Of a stretch of DNA of 64,000 bases, positions 25,810 through 45,176 are shown one piece after another (the stretch's first letter is position 1; each line of letters starts with the position of its first letter). Below the pieces are notes generated by a model. It was not told the DNA's origin, made no database searches, and saw only the letters and a program-made list of their open reading frames with translations. This DNA comes from Bradysia coprophila (lineage: Eukaryota; Arthropoda; Insecta; Diptera; Sciaridae): the NCBI RefSeq assembly GCF_014529535.1, contig NW_023503509.1, positions 992,001 to 1,056,000 of the forward strand, written 5' to 3'. The position numbers and the translations under genes are program-made.

Positions 25810-27630
25810 TTAATTTCTTGGTCCCTGACCTTTACCAGGGGGACCATGGGCTTTAAGACCTCGTTTCATTCCACCTTCTTTTAAACATTCCATAATTTTA
25901 AAGCCAGCTTCGCATCTAAATTTTTTTAAATGATAGAGAAAGAATTAATTGAAAATATTCATTTTATAACATTTACCGGTCTTCATCTGTGATGTTTCTG
26001 CATTCCTCCACTATTTCGTTAATGGTCTGTTGCATCTGTTCCGTATTTTCAGGTGTATCTTTGAACCAGTTCTTCACGCCGTCAGGATTTAGTCTTTTAC
26101 CTGCAATCTAATTGAATGAAAATTTGAGTTTAAATTTTTATTTGAAAATGAATTTTCTTTGCTCGACAACCTTGCCAGCCTTTTCACCAAGGCATGTCAG
26201 CACACACTTTGCTCCTCTAGTTTTTGGTAGAGTAGGGTCTCTCTCTCTCAGGCTTTTTAAATCGTCGTCAGTGGCTTTTTCGGCTGTTTTACATTCATCA
26301 AATTGTGCAAAATTCGGATGTGCTCGAGGATGTGCCACCTTTAGTATGAATTTTTGTTTGTAAAATATAAATAATAGAAAAAAATTATCGATGCGCTTCA
26401 AATCTCGATAAAACCCGGTATTTTTTTACCGTTTTCAAAGTTGTTTACAAATTTTCGTGTAAAGCAGGGGCGCCGACTTCTAAGGACAAGTGAGGCTTAA
26501 GCACCACCACTCGAAGTTTTATTGATACTGGGCCCTAGTACCTTTACAGCAAAATAAATGAAAAGTGTCTAGTGGGCACCACTACCCACAAATACAAGTC
26601 GGCGCCTCTGGTGTAAAGATTCGATTAGGACAAGACAAAAGTTTGGTTCACGTTCCAGGGCGAACCGTTGCGTTGCGAAGGGCTCGAAAGCTCTAATAGG
26701 CTTATGAGAAGTACATACAGGGCCTATTATTGGTAAATATGTTTACCGAAATTTACTGAACTTTACCAGAGAAATGATAACATATGGCGCTGCAGCAACG
26801 CCGTCTGTTATCATTTCTCTGAATTTATTTTTCGGTAAACTTCAGTAAATTTTCGGCAAATTTCATAATTATTTTATACATTTCAGTAAACTCTGTAAAT
26901 GAATTTACCAATAATGTACCCTGGTAGCGTACTCTATTTGCGATTTCATTAGGGGTAAACCATTATGGTGCGTAAAGTTCGTGAGTATGGCGATTTCGTA
27001 GACTTTTGACATAAAATATGTTGAAGAAATGTCAAAGTTCACGAAATTGTCATACTTACGAAATTTCGAACCATATTATGAAATGAAGAATCAATTATTG
27101 TAGCAATACCCTCTCTACTAGAGAGTCTCTAGCAACCAAACTTCACTTTGACGCAGTCAAAATACCATCTTATTTTGACAAATGTAACACTGACGTTTTT
27201 TGTGATAGAGTTGCCGTGCCGCGCTTTAAAAAAAACAATATCGACGTTACACGAAAAATACAGATTTTAAACTTCATTTCATTTTTGCACACCAAAATGA
27301 CGGAACATCACACAAAAAATGAAATCAAAATCACAAATGATTCATTTTCGAACACGGAACACCGAAATGGTAACAGGAGACGTAATGCTATCAACACAAA
27401 AAATGAAATCGCTGCTCATACTTCATTTAATTTATTTTTAAAAGTGTAAACTGTTAGGATACACTGTACAGTTTTACCACCTTAATTTTCCTAGCTTGGT
27501 TGCTAGAGAGGGTATTGATGGTAGACATGATCGAGGATGTTCTACAATTGTAAAATATATTTACCACAGCACTGAAGTTCAGAAAAGCTACCAAAATCAC
27601 ACAAGACAGAACGAAAATGTATTTTTCCAT
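25810..27630 (-). CDS. Odorant-binding protein (PBP/GOBP family), copy 2
   Basis: Identical copy of the OBP gene at 14,257-16,077, produced by the 11.55-kb tandem duplication. Exons are 27,630-27,565, 26,338-26,176, 26,100-25,977 and 25,915-25,810. Signal peptide, six-cysteine pattern and GC-AG intron are the same. If the duplication is real, these are two OBP genes with the same protein and the same immediate promoter region. OBPs are well known to expand by tandem duplication. Confidence 0.88.
26465..26610. mobile_element. hAT-like MITE (146 bp) in OBP intron 1, copy 2
   Basis: Duplicate of the element at 14,912-15,057, carried by the tandem duplication. Confidence 0.8.
26718..26923. mobile_element. 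Inverted-repeat element with CAGGG ends in OBP intron 1, copy 2
   Basis: Duplicate of the element at 15,165-15,370, carried by the tandem duplication. Confidence 0.65.
27104..27517. mobile_element. Inverted-repeat element (414 bp) in OBP intron 1, copy 2
   Basis: Duplicate of the element at 15,551-15,964, carried by the tandem duplication. Confidence 0.6.
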
Positions 27631-29428
27631 TGCGAATTTGCTTAGAACTCTTTGGAACTATATTTTCAATTTAAATTCAGAATTCACTTTGACCTGTAAC
27701 ATTCGCATCACGTATGTTTTATACTGAAATATTTTTCCACAAATCATTGTTAAACCATAATAAACGTTTTTGTTGATGATCTCTTTGCTAGATTAAAACT
27801 TTTATTTAACAAAGAGACCATCAACAGCAATTGATTGTGCCCCAAATCTTGGTGGTATTTAGGTGATAAAAATGTTTATATCGGGCAAGGGATAAGGTCT
27901 TCCAAAAAACAGTTTACGCGGACTGTCTTAGGTTTTTGCATCGATGTTCAAACAAAAAATTCAGATGATATAACATCAGTCAAAACTACTTGAAGGAGTA
28001 AAAAGTGACGCAAGTCCCTGTGTATGCTTCAAAAACAATAGATTGTGGAATTTGTTCAATACTTGGTCGCATTTTAGTACGATTTAGTAGAGCGCTGGCG
28101 TCAAGTCGGTCTGTATAAATATCAAATTTCACATGAATGTGCGTAACACGGTCCGTAAAATGATGATTTGTGTTGGTGCATACATCTACATAGCCCACGA
28201 TCTATTGATATCGTTGTAGGTGACGCATCCTTCGCTTGTAACTCAAAAATTTAACTCGAAATTTTTCAGAAAGCTTGAAATAAAAATCTTTTTAAAACCA
28301 AAATTGGACCTGGGTCAATTTGATAACAAACGATTTGCTTAAAAAAAAGGTTTTTCACCTTAAAATTGAATTATTCTTTTATATAATTCAGACTGTTGTT
28401 GTACGCGAGAAAAATAGTCGGAAAAACCACAGTGGCATGTACTTCTAGATAATGACTGATAATGATTCACTTCCTCACCTGGGTTCGCATTCATGTACCT
28501 TAGTTTCGAATTAAAAGTTCTGTTTGGAACAAAATTAGCGATTCTTTGAGTTATAGTTAGTCTATCAGGGAATAAATTTTCTATCTTCGAATGTACTTCT
28601 GTTCCAAATTACAAATTACAAATTAATCACTTGTTTGCCCTCTACACTCTCACAAGCTCATTAATATTTTCGATTCTGCCTTTTATTCATAAGCTCAATA
28701 AATAAATTTTGAATTGCAAATACAGGCCCATTGTGATGCCTGGCAATGTGTTAATGAATTTATTAATGTTCGACACGAGCTTCGAAAATAAATTTCATAA
28801 AATTAACAATTAGATGTTACTGTCGATATAGTCGGGTATCGGAAAAAAGTGATCTAATTGCACTATTTGTATTGCTTGATATGAATCATGTCATTATTGC
28901 TATACCGTAGTCATACTCAATTACATCCTGATGATCATGTAAATATTTTGTTAAAAACCATCCGAATCTTGAATCGATGCAGAATATAGAATTTCGGTAA
29001 ATCCACCTGAAACCTGAAGCTCAGATTACCTGAATCTGATTAGAATTGAAAATTTATTCCTTTTCTTAATTTATTTGAAATCGAAGACCAATAAAAATTT
29101 ATTTTCATTTTAGATGTCCTATAAATTGCGGTCAGTTAAGGTCAGAGTTCAGACTTACATATTTTCAGGTCGACTTGATTTTCAGTTTGAGATCAAGGGA
29201 TACATGACATGTTCTCAGTCTTAGACAACGGCTCTACCATCAGACAGGCCCCTTGTGTCAATCCGTTCGCTTTACATTTTTCAAATTTTTTAGTATTTAT
29301 CCCCCAGGTGAACACAGCGTTTTTCATGCTTGCGTTTTGCGAAAATCCGCATTTTTGTCCACTTTACAGAAAATAAAATAAAAAACGTGTTTTGGTATTT
29401 AGCCATTATAGGTGAGAAATAGTGTTAT

Positions 29429-29613
29429 ACATGACTAGGGATAAAAAGATGAAAAGTAGAGTTTTCGTGTGAATTTTGTTGACCCGAGGCGTAGCCGAGG
29501 TCAATAAACATACGAAAACGAGACTTTGTAAAATATGCTGAGGGCGTCGAAAGTAGTGCTTGAAAAGTACGGTTTTCGACGCATGTAGCATGTAAATAAT
29601 CATTTTCTCACCC
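29429..29613. repeat. Dispersed repeat, fullest copy (unit copy 2)
   Basis: Duplicate of 17,876-18,060, carried by the tandem duplication. Confidence 0.6.
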
Positions 29614-30255
29614 AACATGACTGAACCCGCCATTTTAGGAGAGAAATGATTATTTTCTCACCTAAAATGACGTCTCTCAGAATGACAACCAAACGTCATT
29701 TTAACAACAGAATAAGGATTTTCGCGTCGGAAATAACTATTGTTTTCAGGCCTTTTCCAATTGATTTGAACTGTCAAACTTGCGAAAGCCACGAAATTTG
29801 GCCGATTGATTCATTGAATGCAACCGCTCACCAGCCGTGAGATCATTTTCATTTCTTTGAGAGACTTTACTTAAGAGCTGAGAGTGACTTTGATTGTTTA
29901 TGGTTCTCAGTGTAGTGTTAACGAAGAGATATTTCAGCTCAGTTAAACGTAACGGGCCTTGAGGACAATGTCAAAATGAGAAAAGAAACAGATACAAAAT
30001 AGACTGTTATGATCAGAGCGAGAGTTCCTAAGACCAGTTAATTATAACTTGCCTTGGCGTTCTTGTCATTGTTCAACTTAACTGGTCTTTGATCTTCGTT
30101 GTCTTGTAATAGTCTGTATGAAGAGCGAAATAAAAGCTGTAGTGTAGTGGTAAACTGACCAGTTAAAGCTTGCTGGAGGTGTAGCTGTCAGACTTGTTGT
30201 TGTAATCATTCCATTTTGTATCAATTCAATTTTGTTTTATTTGACAGTTAGAGCC

Positions 30256-31467
30256 CAGGGACTAAAATAAGGATTTCTGTGCAGGTGGGAAACTTTTCGA
30301 AGGGGCGCCTAAACACAAAATCTTGGGCGCCAAAGTAACAGTTTTTTATCCAAAAATAATATCATGCGTTCAGGACGTTTACGTCAACGTATATTTTACG
30401 ATTTAAAGACCGTAAGTCTAGGGTCTTTCATCCAAAAAAAATCATTCAAAATGTAAAGTCTAGTCAAGTTGCCGATACCTGATAATAATCTGCAATTTTC
30501 TAGAATTTAATTTTTCGGTCATGTTAGGGGTGTATTTTTACCTGTGGAAAATGCGTCCACACTATGACCTAAAAATCAAAATCCAGAAAATTGCAGATAA
30601 TTATCGGTTTACTGGACTAAAAGGTGTTTTTGGTAGAATATCAGCCCTAAAAATCACAATAGTGTTGAGTTTTTGGGTATGAGGGTGAGTTTTGTGTATA
30701 ATTTGTATATCTCAATAGATATAACTGAAAAAATTCTCAAGTAATTTTTGGACCCCTACTTAGAGGTAAAAATATTTATTCAAATATTCTTCGTTAAATT
30801 AGGGTGTGTTCCGCCATTTTAAAAAATCTGAATAAATTACATAATCTAGGCACATTCCATGAAGACAATTCAAGTGACCAAAAACGGATATGGAACTAGC
30901 ATATGGAAAAAAAATCATTGAATTTTTTCATCGTTAAATAGGGGTCCAAAAAATCTGAAAAAATCTCGGATGTTTACCCTCCATACAGACATTTTTTAAG
31001 AATTTCTACCGATTTTTACGTTAACACACCAGAGAGAAATAAATGAGAAACAAAAATCACATTTTTGTTAATAACTCCATTTTGGAGTTTCATACGCCAC
31101 TCCACTGAAAGTAGTTCGAGGCCAAGATCTTTTGAATGATTTGGTTCCTTTAGTTCCTTTAGTGTCACTTTTTACATGCCAACCCTATTTTCTTTCCATT
31201 TTTTTAGTTCTTAGGAAAGTGAAAGCTACAAATGTGAAATACTTTGATTCTGTATCTGTATCTCCATCTAAATGATGATAAAAGATTAAAAAACTGATAT
31301 CGACAATGCCATTATCATTTTCCAACTAGGTTCAACTACATTCATTTGACTATTTCAAGTCAGATAATTGTAATTTTTCTTGTGGGCAGATCTGGATTCG
31401 CAGGTGGGAATTAGAGGGGCGCAGGTGGGAAAATTCCCACCTGCGATGTTCCTTAGTTTAGTCCCTG
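30256..31467. mobile_element. hAT-like non-autonomous element (1.2 kb), copy 2
   Basis: Duplicate of the element at 18,703-19,914, carried by the tandem duplication. In this copy it lies directly 3' of the complete DHX15 gene. Confidence 0.75.
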
Positions 31468-31812
31468 GTTAGAGCTCCAGCGGAAACTGATCAAAAGTGA
31501 TCTCAACTCACAAAACTTGTCTTTCTCTCTCTATCTCTCTCTCTCTCGATTTAAACAATTTATATTAATCGAAGGCTCGGTAGCGTTTTGTAAACGAAAA
31601 ATAAACGACAAAAAACACCAACAAACAAATGTCTCTCATTAATTTTCTCTTTTATTCGTGTGATCCAACTCAAGTGAAAATTACAATCATAGCAAAATCA
31701 AAACGAAAACAGAATTGCGTTCGCTTCATCCACATTTAATAATATAAATCTGTTGAATTGTGAAATATTTTTTTTTTGTGGTTTTTTTTTTCTTAAAAAC
31801 CGAAGCTAAATC

Positions 31813-37736
<5,924 letters not shown>

Positions 37737-38026
37737 TAGAAACAGCAAATCAAATAAATAAAAATTAAAGAAAAGTGGGCGATAGTTTTACGGTAAACTA
37801 ATTAGTTTTGTAGGGAAAAAAATGTGTTCCTTCTGAGCCGAAATTGACGTTAGAAAAGAGACTCGGGCGTAGCGCTACAAATGTCATCGAAAAATGGACA
37901 CTACCTTATCGGTTTAGTCGTTGTTTTCTAGAATATCGACGCGAGTCGAATAAAATGCGAAAATTATTTGAAATCACTTGGGATGGACATTCGTTTTTAC
38001 GCAATATCTGAGCCTCTGGTGGCCTC

Positions 38027-38180
38027 ACAGTCATCCGTTTTTATCACATTTTGCCTCCGTGTACATGACAGTGTTATTTCGCCATCTCTCTCACTTAAAC
38101 ACTCTATTGTATAAAATGCCGACTGCGGTCATGACATGTCATGTACACGGAGGCAAAATGGAATGAAAACGGATGACTGT
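38027..38180. mobile_element. MITE-like inverted repeat upstream of DHX15 (154 bp)
   Basis: The left end ACAGTCATCCGTTTT and the right end AAAACGGATGACTGT are exact inverses. Inside them the block TTTTGCCTCCGTGTACATGA is also mirrored. No clear target-site duplication is visible. Only one arm is seen in the decayed DHX15 copy (near 55,360-55,410), where it matches the right arm more closely than the left. Confidence 0.65.
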
Positions 38181-38561
38181 AAATTCAGATTTAGACCAAC
38201 GTCACAAAATAATGCATATTTCCATACGATTCGACTGATAAAATATAAAATGTCAAGTAGATATGACCAATATTGGCAATATCATTTGTCCTAAAGGTCG
38301 ACAAGACGTCGTGTGCGAAAAAATACCGGCATACCTACCGTGGTAGATACAACGTTTTTCGCAATTTCGGGCCATAATCACCTTTCCAATGCAAAATATT
38401 ACCAAAATTTCTACCAAACATTCACATGCAAACATGAATTCATTTGAACGATCAAGCAACATGCACTATATACACATTGCAATGAATAGAGACGTGCTAA
38501 ATAAAATCAAGTAGTCAATGCTTAGTATGTACGCTTCAACAATACGTTCTGAATAATTGTG

Positions 38562-38650
38562 TGACTCTGTAGCCGAATGGCTATGGTCGTTGCTCGGTGT
38601 TTAGAAGAATTTTGGTGTTGTGTGTTCAAATCCTGGTTTTGTGCAAAGTT
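38562..38650 (+). other. tRNA-derived sequence (pseudo-tRNA or SINE head)
   Basis: The segment contains TAGCCGAATGG, fitting the RNA polymerase III A box, and TGTTCAAATCC, fitting the B box, about 50 bases apart, as in tRNA genes with a long variable arm (Ser or Leu type). The acceptor and T stems do not pair properly, so this is not a functional tRNA. A tRNA pseudogene or the head of a tRNA-derived SINE is the best reading. Confidence 0.35.
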
Positions 38651-38785
38651 TTTATTTATAAAATTTAGCCTTTCTTAAAGGTACTAAGCTTGTGTAGCGT
38701 GCGAAAAAAAGGTGAAAAAGCCCAAGTGCGAAAAAAAAATCTAAAACGCACTGTGAAATAAATACCTTCAAAACGACATTAAATG

Positions 38786-39259
38786 CATGGAAAGGTGATG
38801 ATTATGGACCGGAATTGCGAAAAAGATTTAATTATAATTTCATTTAATGAAAAAAAAAATATTTAGGAATTACCCTGACCTGGTCCAACTGTTCAAAGAC
38901 GTTTTACCGGGAAGCTTACCACCATTTCCTAATCGCGGGTTATTAACCGAGTCGATAGAGGACGCGGGGGAAATGGTGGTGGTGTGCATTGATACTTTTG
39001 TGAATAAAGGGGGGTAAGTGTAACTAAAATCAAAAAAGTTCAAACATTAAAAAAAAATTTTTAAAGTTTTAATCCGGCGGAAGATGTCCGGTTCAAAAAC
39101 TGGAAACAATTGTTCGAATTCAATGACAGTGACGTTAGCATGGACAGCACGAATTCCACAAACAATGACAGCAGAAGTCATTCGCCATCAGTAGATGTTG
39201 TCATGGACTCGCCGAAACCGACTGACGAGCCAATGGACTCACCGAATCCGCCAGTGTAA
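38786..39259 (+). CDS. Small three-exon gene, unknown acidic Ser/Pro-rich protein
   Basis: Three exons assemble in frame: 38,786-38,793 (ATGGAAAG), 38,867-39,013 and 39,067-39,259, with donors AAG/GTGATG and GG/GTAAGTG and acceptors ATATTTAG and TTTAAAG. The deduced product is 115 aa. The first half begins MERNYPDLVQLFKDVLPGSL, continues with PPFPNRG, and is folded-looking with Trp and Phe; the tail (about residues 72-115) is low complexity, rich in Asp, Ser, Asn and Pro, with repeats of the form MDSPxPxDEP. It is transcribed away from DHX15, whose start lies about 1 kb upstream. I do not recognise the family. The tiny first exon is the weakest part; a different upstream exon could carry the real start. 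Confidence 0.5.
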
Positions 39260-39938
39260 ATAGAAACATAAACAGTGTGTGTAAATGAAAATTATATAAA
39301 AATGACAACAAAAACGAAATCATATAAAAAAATCTAAAAAAAAAAAATAACGAAAAAAAACCCCGTTAATTTCGATGTGAGAACTTCAAACAAATCATAA
39401 AAGACATGTGAGACATTGAGACATCAAAATAGTATCAGACGAACATCCAGATTTATATTTTTAATCAACGTTATGCTGCCGTATATCTAATGATGAAGCA
39501 ATACACCACACTTGGAAATTTGGAAATTATTAGCATCTTATCACCTGTGACCCGTCTACAATTTGCGGATATCACGGATACCACTTTCTAATTGTGCAGC
39601 AAATGTAAGTGACTTACGTTTCTTTTTTTATTCATAGAAATGCTTATCTAATGGTTTATCTATTTGGTAACTGTGATTAAACCTATGACAGTAAGATTTT
39701 AAATTCGATAAAAAATTTATGACTCAAGGTGTGAAGTGAATTATCAACGCAACAACAAAAAACAACAACAACCAGTACCTAGCGATATGAGTACTTAATC
39801 GAAAAAGTGTGTGTTGATTGTAATAAACATTTACTCGCTAATACAATATGAAAGACGTTTTGAATCGTAAACGAAGATTGCAACATTATATTCTCGTAAT
39901 GTTACGGTTTAAACGGGAAATGAAAATAATAGTATATT

Positions 39939-40018
39939 ACTTCCGAGGTTCCGAGTTGTGTATTTGATAAGTGGGTTGTTCCCCACTTATCAAATAACAA
40001 CTTGGAACCTCGTAAGTA
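39939..40018. repeat. 80-bp hairpin
   Basis: CGAGGTTCCGAGTTGTGTAT and GATAAGTGGG on the left mirror CCCCACTTATC and TTGGAACCTCG on the right, around a TTGTT centre. It is a near-complete palindrome directly left of a second, unrelated one. Confidence 0.75.
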
Positions 40019-40021
40019 CAA

Positions 40022-40294
40022 TGCTCACACCCCCCTGAACCAAAATAAAGTTTTACCGAAAATGCACCCAAAAATTGATTGCTGTTCTAAATAGAGGGAC
40101 CCTAGGAGAGTTCAAAACGATGGTCCGTTAAGCTGGACCAGATGCTTCCCCATCCCATATATTTTTTTTCTTAGTTGTATGGGGTTGGGGTAGCATCTGG
40201 TCCCTCTCCCCTAGGGTCCCTCTATTTTGAACAGCAATCAATTTTTGGGTGCATTTTCGGTAAAACTTTATTTTGGTTCAGGGGGGGTGTGTGC
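40022..40294. mobile_element. Fold-back MITE (273 bp)
   Basis: Left arm text CACACCCCCCTGAACC, AATAAAGTTTTACCGAAAA and TGCACCCAAAAATTGATTGC returns inverted in the right arm, and the inner block GGACCAGATGCT with its inverse AGCATCTGGTCC continues the pairing almost to the centre. A diverged fragment with GTTTTTGGGTGCATTTCGG occurs near 58,570. No target-site duplication could be fixed. Confidence 0.75.
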
Positions 40295-41707
40295 TTTACG
40301 TGATTAGGCAATGTAAATGAAAATGAAACATGCCGTAACACGTAAAATAAATGACCGGGGTCGTCGGATGGTTAAATTGATTTTTTTTCCTTCGAAACTT
40401 TTATTTTGTTGTCTTCATTGAAGACTCTTCAAACGCGATGTCCTTGCTGAGATGAGTAATATCGCCACAACGACACACATCCCATTCTTTTCTGTCATTC
40501 CTGATGTATCGCGCACACGAGTTTACACAAATGTGTATTGACATCTCGTACACATCTGTTTTCGCCTTTAAATAGAAAAACTAGTTCAGGCCAGTATGGA
40601 TAACAATGCTAGCGTATAAAGTGATTGTCGTGAACGTTTTGTATTTTTCTTTATTGAAGAAAATTTGCAAAATTATATCGCATGCGTAATAGCACTTTCG
40701 GTCGGGACTATGTTTTCAACTCGATTTGATTCATTTGTTGTCGCTCTTTTATCTAAAATGAAAACAATAATTTATCCTTCGCGAGCGATTTGTGATTGTC
40801 GGAATACAATCATTCGTTCATACAAAGTCAGTTGTTCGTTGTGTTTTTGCTCGAAATTTAAAAGGTCAACGATAAACGAAATTCGATAAGATTTACAATC
40901 AGCACGCTGTGAATTCATGCGTTTCATTCAACCTTTTCTTGATTACACACTCGTCCTATGTGTATTATAAAAATGTTGGACTGAATGTAGAAAGTAGCTG
41001 AGACCGAACAAGTTTGACCTTTTTTTAAACTTCCAGATTCGAGGACCAGATTTTCTCGATCAATTTGAATGCGTTCAGTCGATTAGTCTTCTTTTTCACA
41101 AATTCTTCAGTAAATCAGTCCGCAAATTCATAAATTAATTTCGCTTCATCAATAAATTATTAATCAATTCAGGTGAACTTGGTCAGCGGCCAGTTATATT
41201 ACTTTTCACCAATTTTATTTTCAAATCGCGAACACTCCGTAAACGTTAAATTTATTATCAACACTTGGCAAGTTGCATGAATTTTACCATGGTTATCAGA
41301 GAAAATTCGTTAAAATTCATGAATATTGTGTAACTTACAGGAGAGAAAAAACAGAAACGATTTTAAATGTAGTTCCGTCAATACAGATTCACGGCGACTC
41401 AGGCAGTAAAGCGTATCCAATGTCCGCACGATTTGAGGCATTCTGTCCCTCGTTAAAAATAAAAGTCTTTAAAGTTAGAGTAGGTCTCACGCCTAAAAAG
41501 GCAATAGGTTTGACACCGTGAGTAAACGTTTTTCGAACTTTTTATCTCACCATTCAAATGTAATAATCATACTGTCCGCAAAGATCCACTTTAGGGACCA
41601 ATTTAACCTAAGCGACATAACGTGATACCTACCCAAACACCACCCCTATTTAAAAAAAATTCTTTTTCAGTTCGCGGATCGAGAAAATTCTTCGTCCCAT
41701 TCATTAG

Positions 41708-42770
<1,063 letters not shown>

Positions 42771-43530
42771 TCAATTTAGATTTATGAACTTTCACTTCAA
42801 AAGTATTTAATCAATCAATTTATAGGATCAGTTCAGGTTTTTTTTTTAAGAAAAGAAGAAAAAAAATCGATTTTCGGTTTCAGTTTTTAATTTTTACGGA
42901 AGTTGTACAAACTTCCTATAACTAGAAAATCTTTTTGAGACAAACAAAAGGAGAAAAAAAACCAAATCTAAAATCAAAGTCTAGTAAACAAAAAACAATG
43001 AAAACTCTAATTAAAAAAAATTCAAATTTTGTATTGAAGAAATCATCTTTAGCTGATGTGACCTCTTTCAAACAAACAAAAAAATTAATTTACTTTACTA
43101 GTGAGGTAATGTGGCCTTTCCCTCACTAGTGAAGACCCTTTCCCTCGCTCGTAAAGTAAAACGCAATTCTTTACACGTGAAATAATTTGATATTTCGTAT
43201 CACGATGAGTAAAAGTATCCGAGGGCTTCAGCGCATCATCTGGATACGAGATATCAAATTACTTCACTGGTATAGTAATGTACTATTAATAAAATTGAAG
43301 TAAAAAACACTAGATTTTAAATGACAAGAAAAATGAGAAGATTGCCTTTTGATTTGTGTAAACATTTTGATGAAAATTGATCGTCTTACATTTATGTCTT
43401 GAGAATACCAACCTATCGGACATAGAGACTATACTGTGAAAGTGACAAAAAGAGAGAAGCCAAAAAAAATGAAGAAGAAAAGAATCAACAAATGACAAAC
43501 CAACAAACAAACAAGGCATCAGAACAGTCG
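42771..43530. other. Intergenic, inverted-repeat debris
   Basis: AT-rich. Around 43,092-43,275 short inverted blocks occur (TACTTTACTAGTGAGG with CCTCACTAGTGAAG, and ATAATTTGATAT with ATATCAAATTAC), probably the remains of one or two MITEs. No gene seen. Confidence 0.45.
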
Positions 43531-43546
43531 GAGCGTTTGCTGCGAC

Positions 43547-44970
43547 TTAGCCCCGTACAACCCGTAATCCTATTTCGTCCGCAACCATAATACGTCCGTA
43601 GCCCTAATAAGCCCGGAACCCTAATACGTCTACAACCCTCTAATGCGTCTGTTACCAAAATGCAAGTCAAGTTGGGAATTGTCAAATTCACTGAAAGTGT
43701 TCATTTTTAAAATTGCGCATAGCGCAATTACGAAAGCCCGTACGAAGTACCTCTCAAATAAAACCAACAATTTACGACAATATTTTAGAAACCCAAAATT
43801 TTTTGCCAACTTTCCATTGGGTATTCAATTACCTCTCAAATGAAACAAAAACTAGCAAAATCGGTTGAGATTTACTCGATTTATGTGCAAAAAGCACTTA
43901 GGGCCGAGTAGCGGCCTTAGTGCAAGGGCCGAGTAGCGGCCTTAGTGCAAGGGCCCAAATTTGAAACTTTTTTTTGCCATCATTCTATTCGGCATTCAAT
44001 TATCTCTCAAATGAAACAAAAACTAGCAAAATTGGATGAGATTTACTCGATTTATGTGCAAAAAACACTTAGGGCCGAGTAGCGGCCTTAGTGCAAGGGC
44101 CCAAATTTGAAACTTTTTTTTGCCATCATTCTATTCGGCATTCAATTATCTCTCAAATGAAACAAAAACTAGCAAAATTGGATGAGATTTACTCGATTTA
44201 TGTGCAAAAAACACTTAGGGCCGAGTAGCGGCCTTAGTCCAAGGGCCCAAATTTGAAACTTTTTTCGCCACGTTCTTTTCGGTATTCAATTACCTTCCAT
44301 AAAAAACTAAATCTAGCAAAATCGGATGAGATTTACTCGATTTATGTGCAAAAAACACTTAGGGCCGAGTAGCGGCCTTAGTCCAAGGGCCCTAATTTAA
44401 AAATTTTTTCGTCACGTTCTTTTCGGTATTCAATTACCTTCCATAAAAAACTAAATCTAGCAAAATCGGATGAGATTTACTCGATTTATGTGCAAAAAAC
44501 ACTTAGGGCCGAGTAACGAACTTTGAGCCCTCCCAACAAGCCCACGTTACATCTTACCCAAAAACAATGTTCAGCAACTTTGTTCTACTCGTCAATACCT
44601 TTCATTTGATATATCACAAGCAGCTATTGCGTGCGTATTTCGGTAGATATCGTCGAAAGACTGAAAAACACCTATAGGGCCCTAGCTCTGGAGGGGCCGA
44701 CCCTACCATGCCCATTTTCGAACTTGACCTTACTTTTGTCGATACCAATCGGGGAAAAAAAGAATTTTGAAAAAAGGTTGTGATTTACTCTAGCTAGAGG
44801 GGTCACGGACGGACGGACGGACGGACGGACGGACGGACATTTTTTTTATTGCGGATTCGTCATCTATGAACATAACCAAATGCTTTGCCCTTACTGTCTG
44901 CTTCCAATTCGACGTGTTACAAACGGCATATTAATCTTATAAGCCCCCAGTACTTCGTACGGGGCTAAAA
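43547..44970. repeat. Composite repeat with five-unit 144-bp tandem array
   Basis: The region is bounded by AGCCCCGTAC on the left (about 43,550) and GTACGGGGCT on the right (about 44,957). Inside, a unit of about 144-146 bp recurs about five times between 43,800 and 44,520 (landmarks CTAGCAAAAT, GAGATTTACTCGATTTATGT and CACTTAGGGCCGAGTA). The first unit has a 28-bp internal duplication of GGGCCGAGTAGCGGCCTTAG. An ACGG run follows at 44,806-44,839. Just inside the left edge (43,555-43,655) is a degenerate 14-16 bp repeat of the form CCTAATACGTCCGTA. It behaves like a transposable element with internal tandem repeats; the class is unknown. Confidence 0.7.
44806..44839. repeat. (ACGG)n microsatellite
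   Basis: About eight tandem copies of a GGAC tetranucleotide, inside the composite repeat described above. Confidence 0.9.
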
Positions 44971-45176
44971 ATTTGATATTCCCTCCTGAAACATAAACAC
45001 ACACTGCTTCTATCAGTAAAAGTAGAAAAATTTCGAATTATTCAATGTGTACGCAAATCATTTAACGGATCAGTCAATTCCCAGGAGTACAAATCAATTC
45101 ATATTTATTTAGATCGGCTCCGTCCAGCATATATATAAATGAAAAAATAAAATGAAAATACAAAAAAAAAAATTAA

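Larger units (their letters stand above)
39260..41707. other. Intergenic between the small gene and the PP1 pseudogene
   Basis: Holds two palindromic elements (39,939-40,018 and 40,022-40,294, separate entries) and otherwise AT-rich DNA without recognisable genes. Several open frames of 60-80 codons lack motifs. No N-terminal PP1 exon could be found upstream of 41,708. Confidence 0.45.

Noticed and set aside
37831..38009. Protein-like plus-strand stretch upstream of DHX15, also at 55,158-55,346
   Set aside because: It is open in the 55-kb duplicate (starting at a GTG) but interrupted in the parental copy by a one-base difference and stop. Without an ATG or splice partners it is more likely untranslated promoter DNA.
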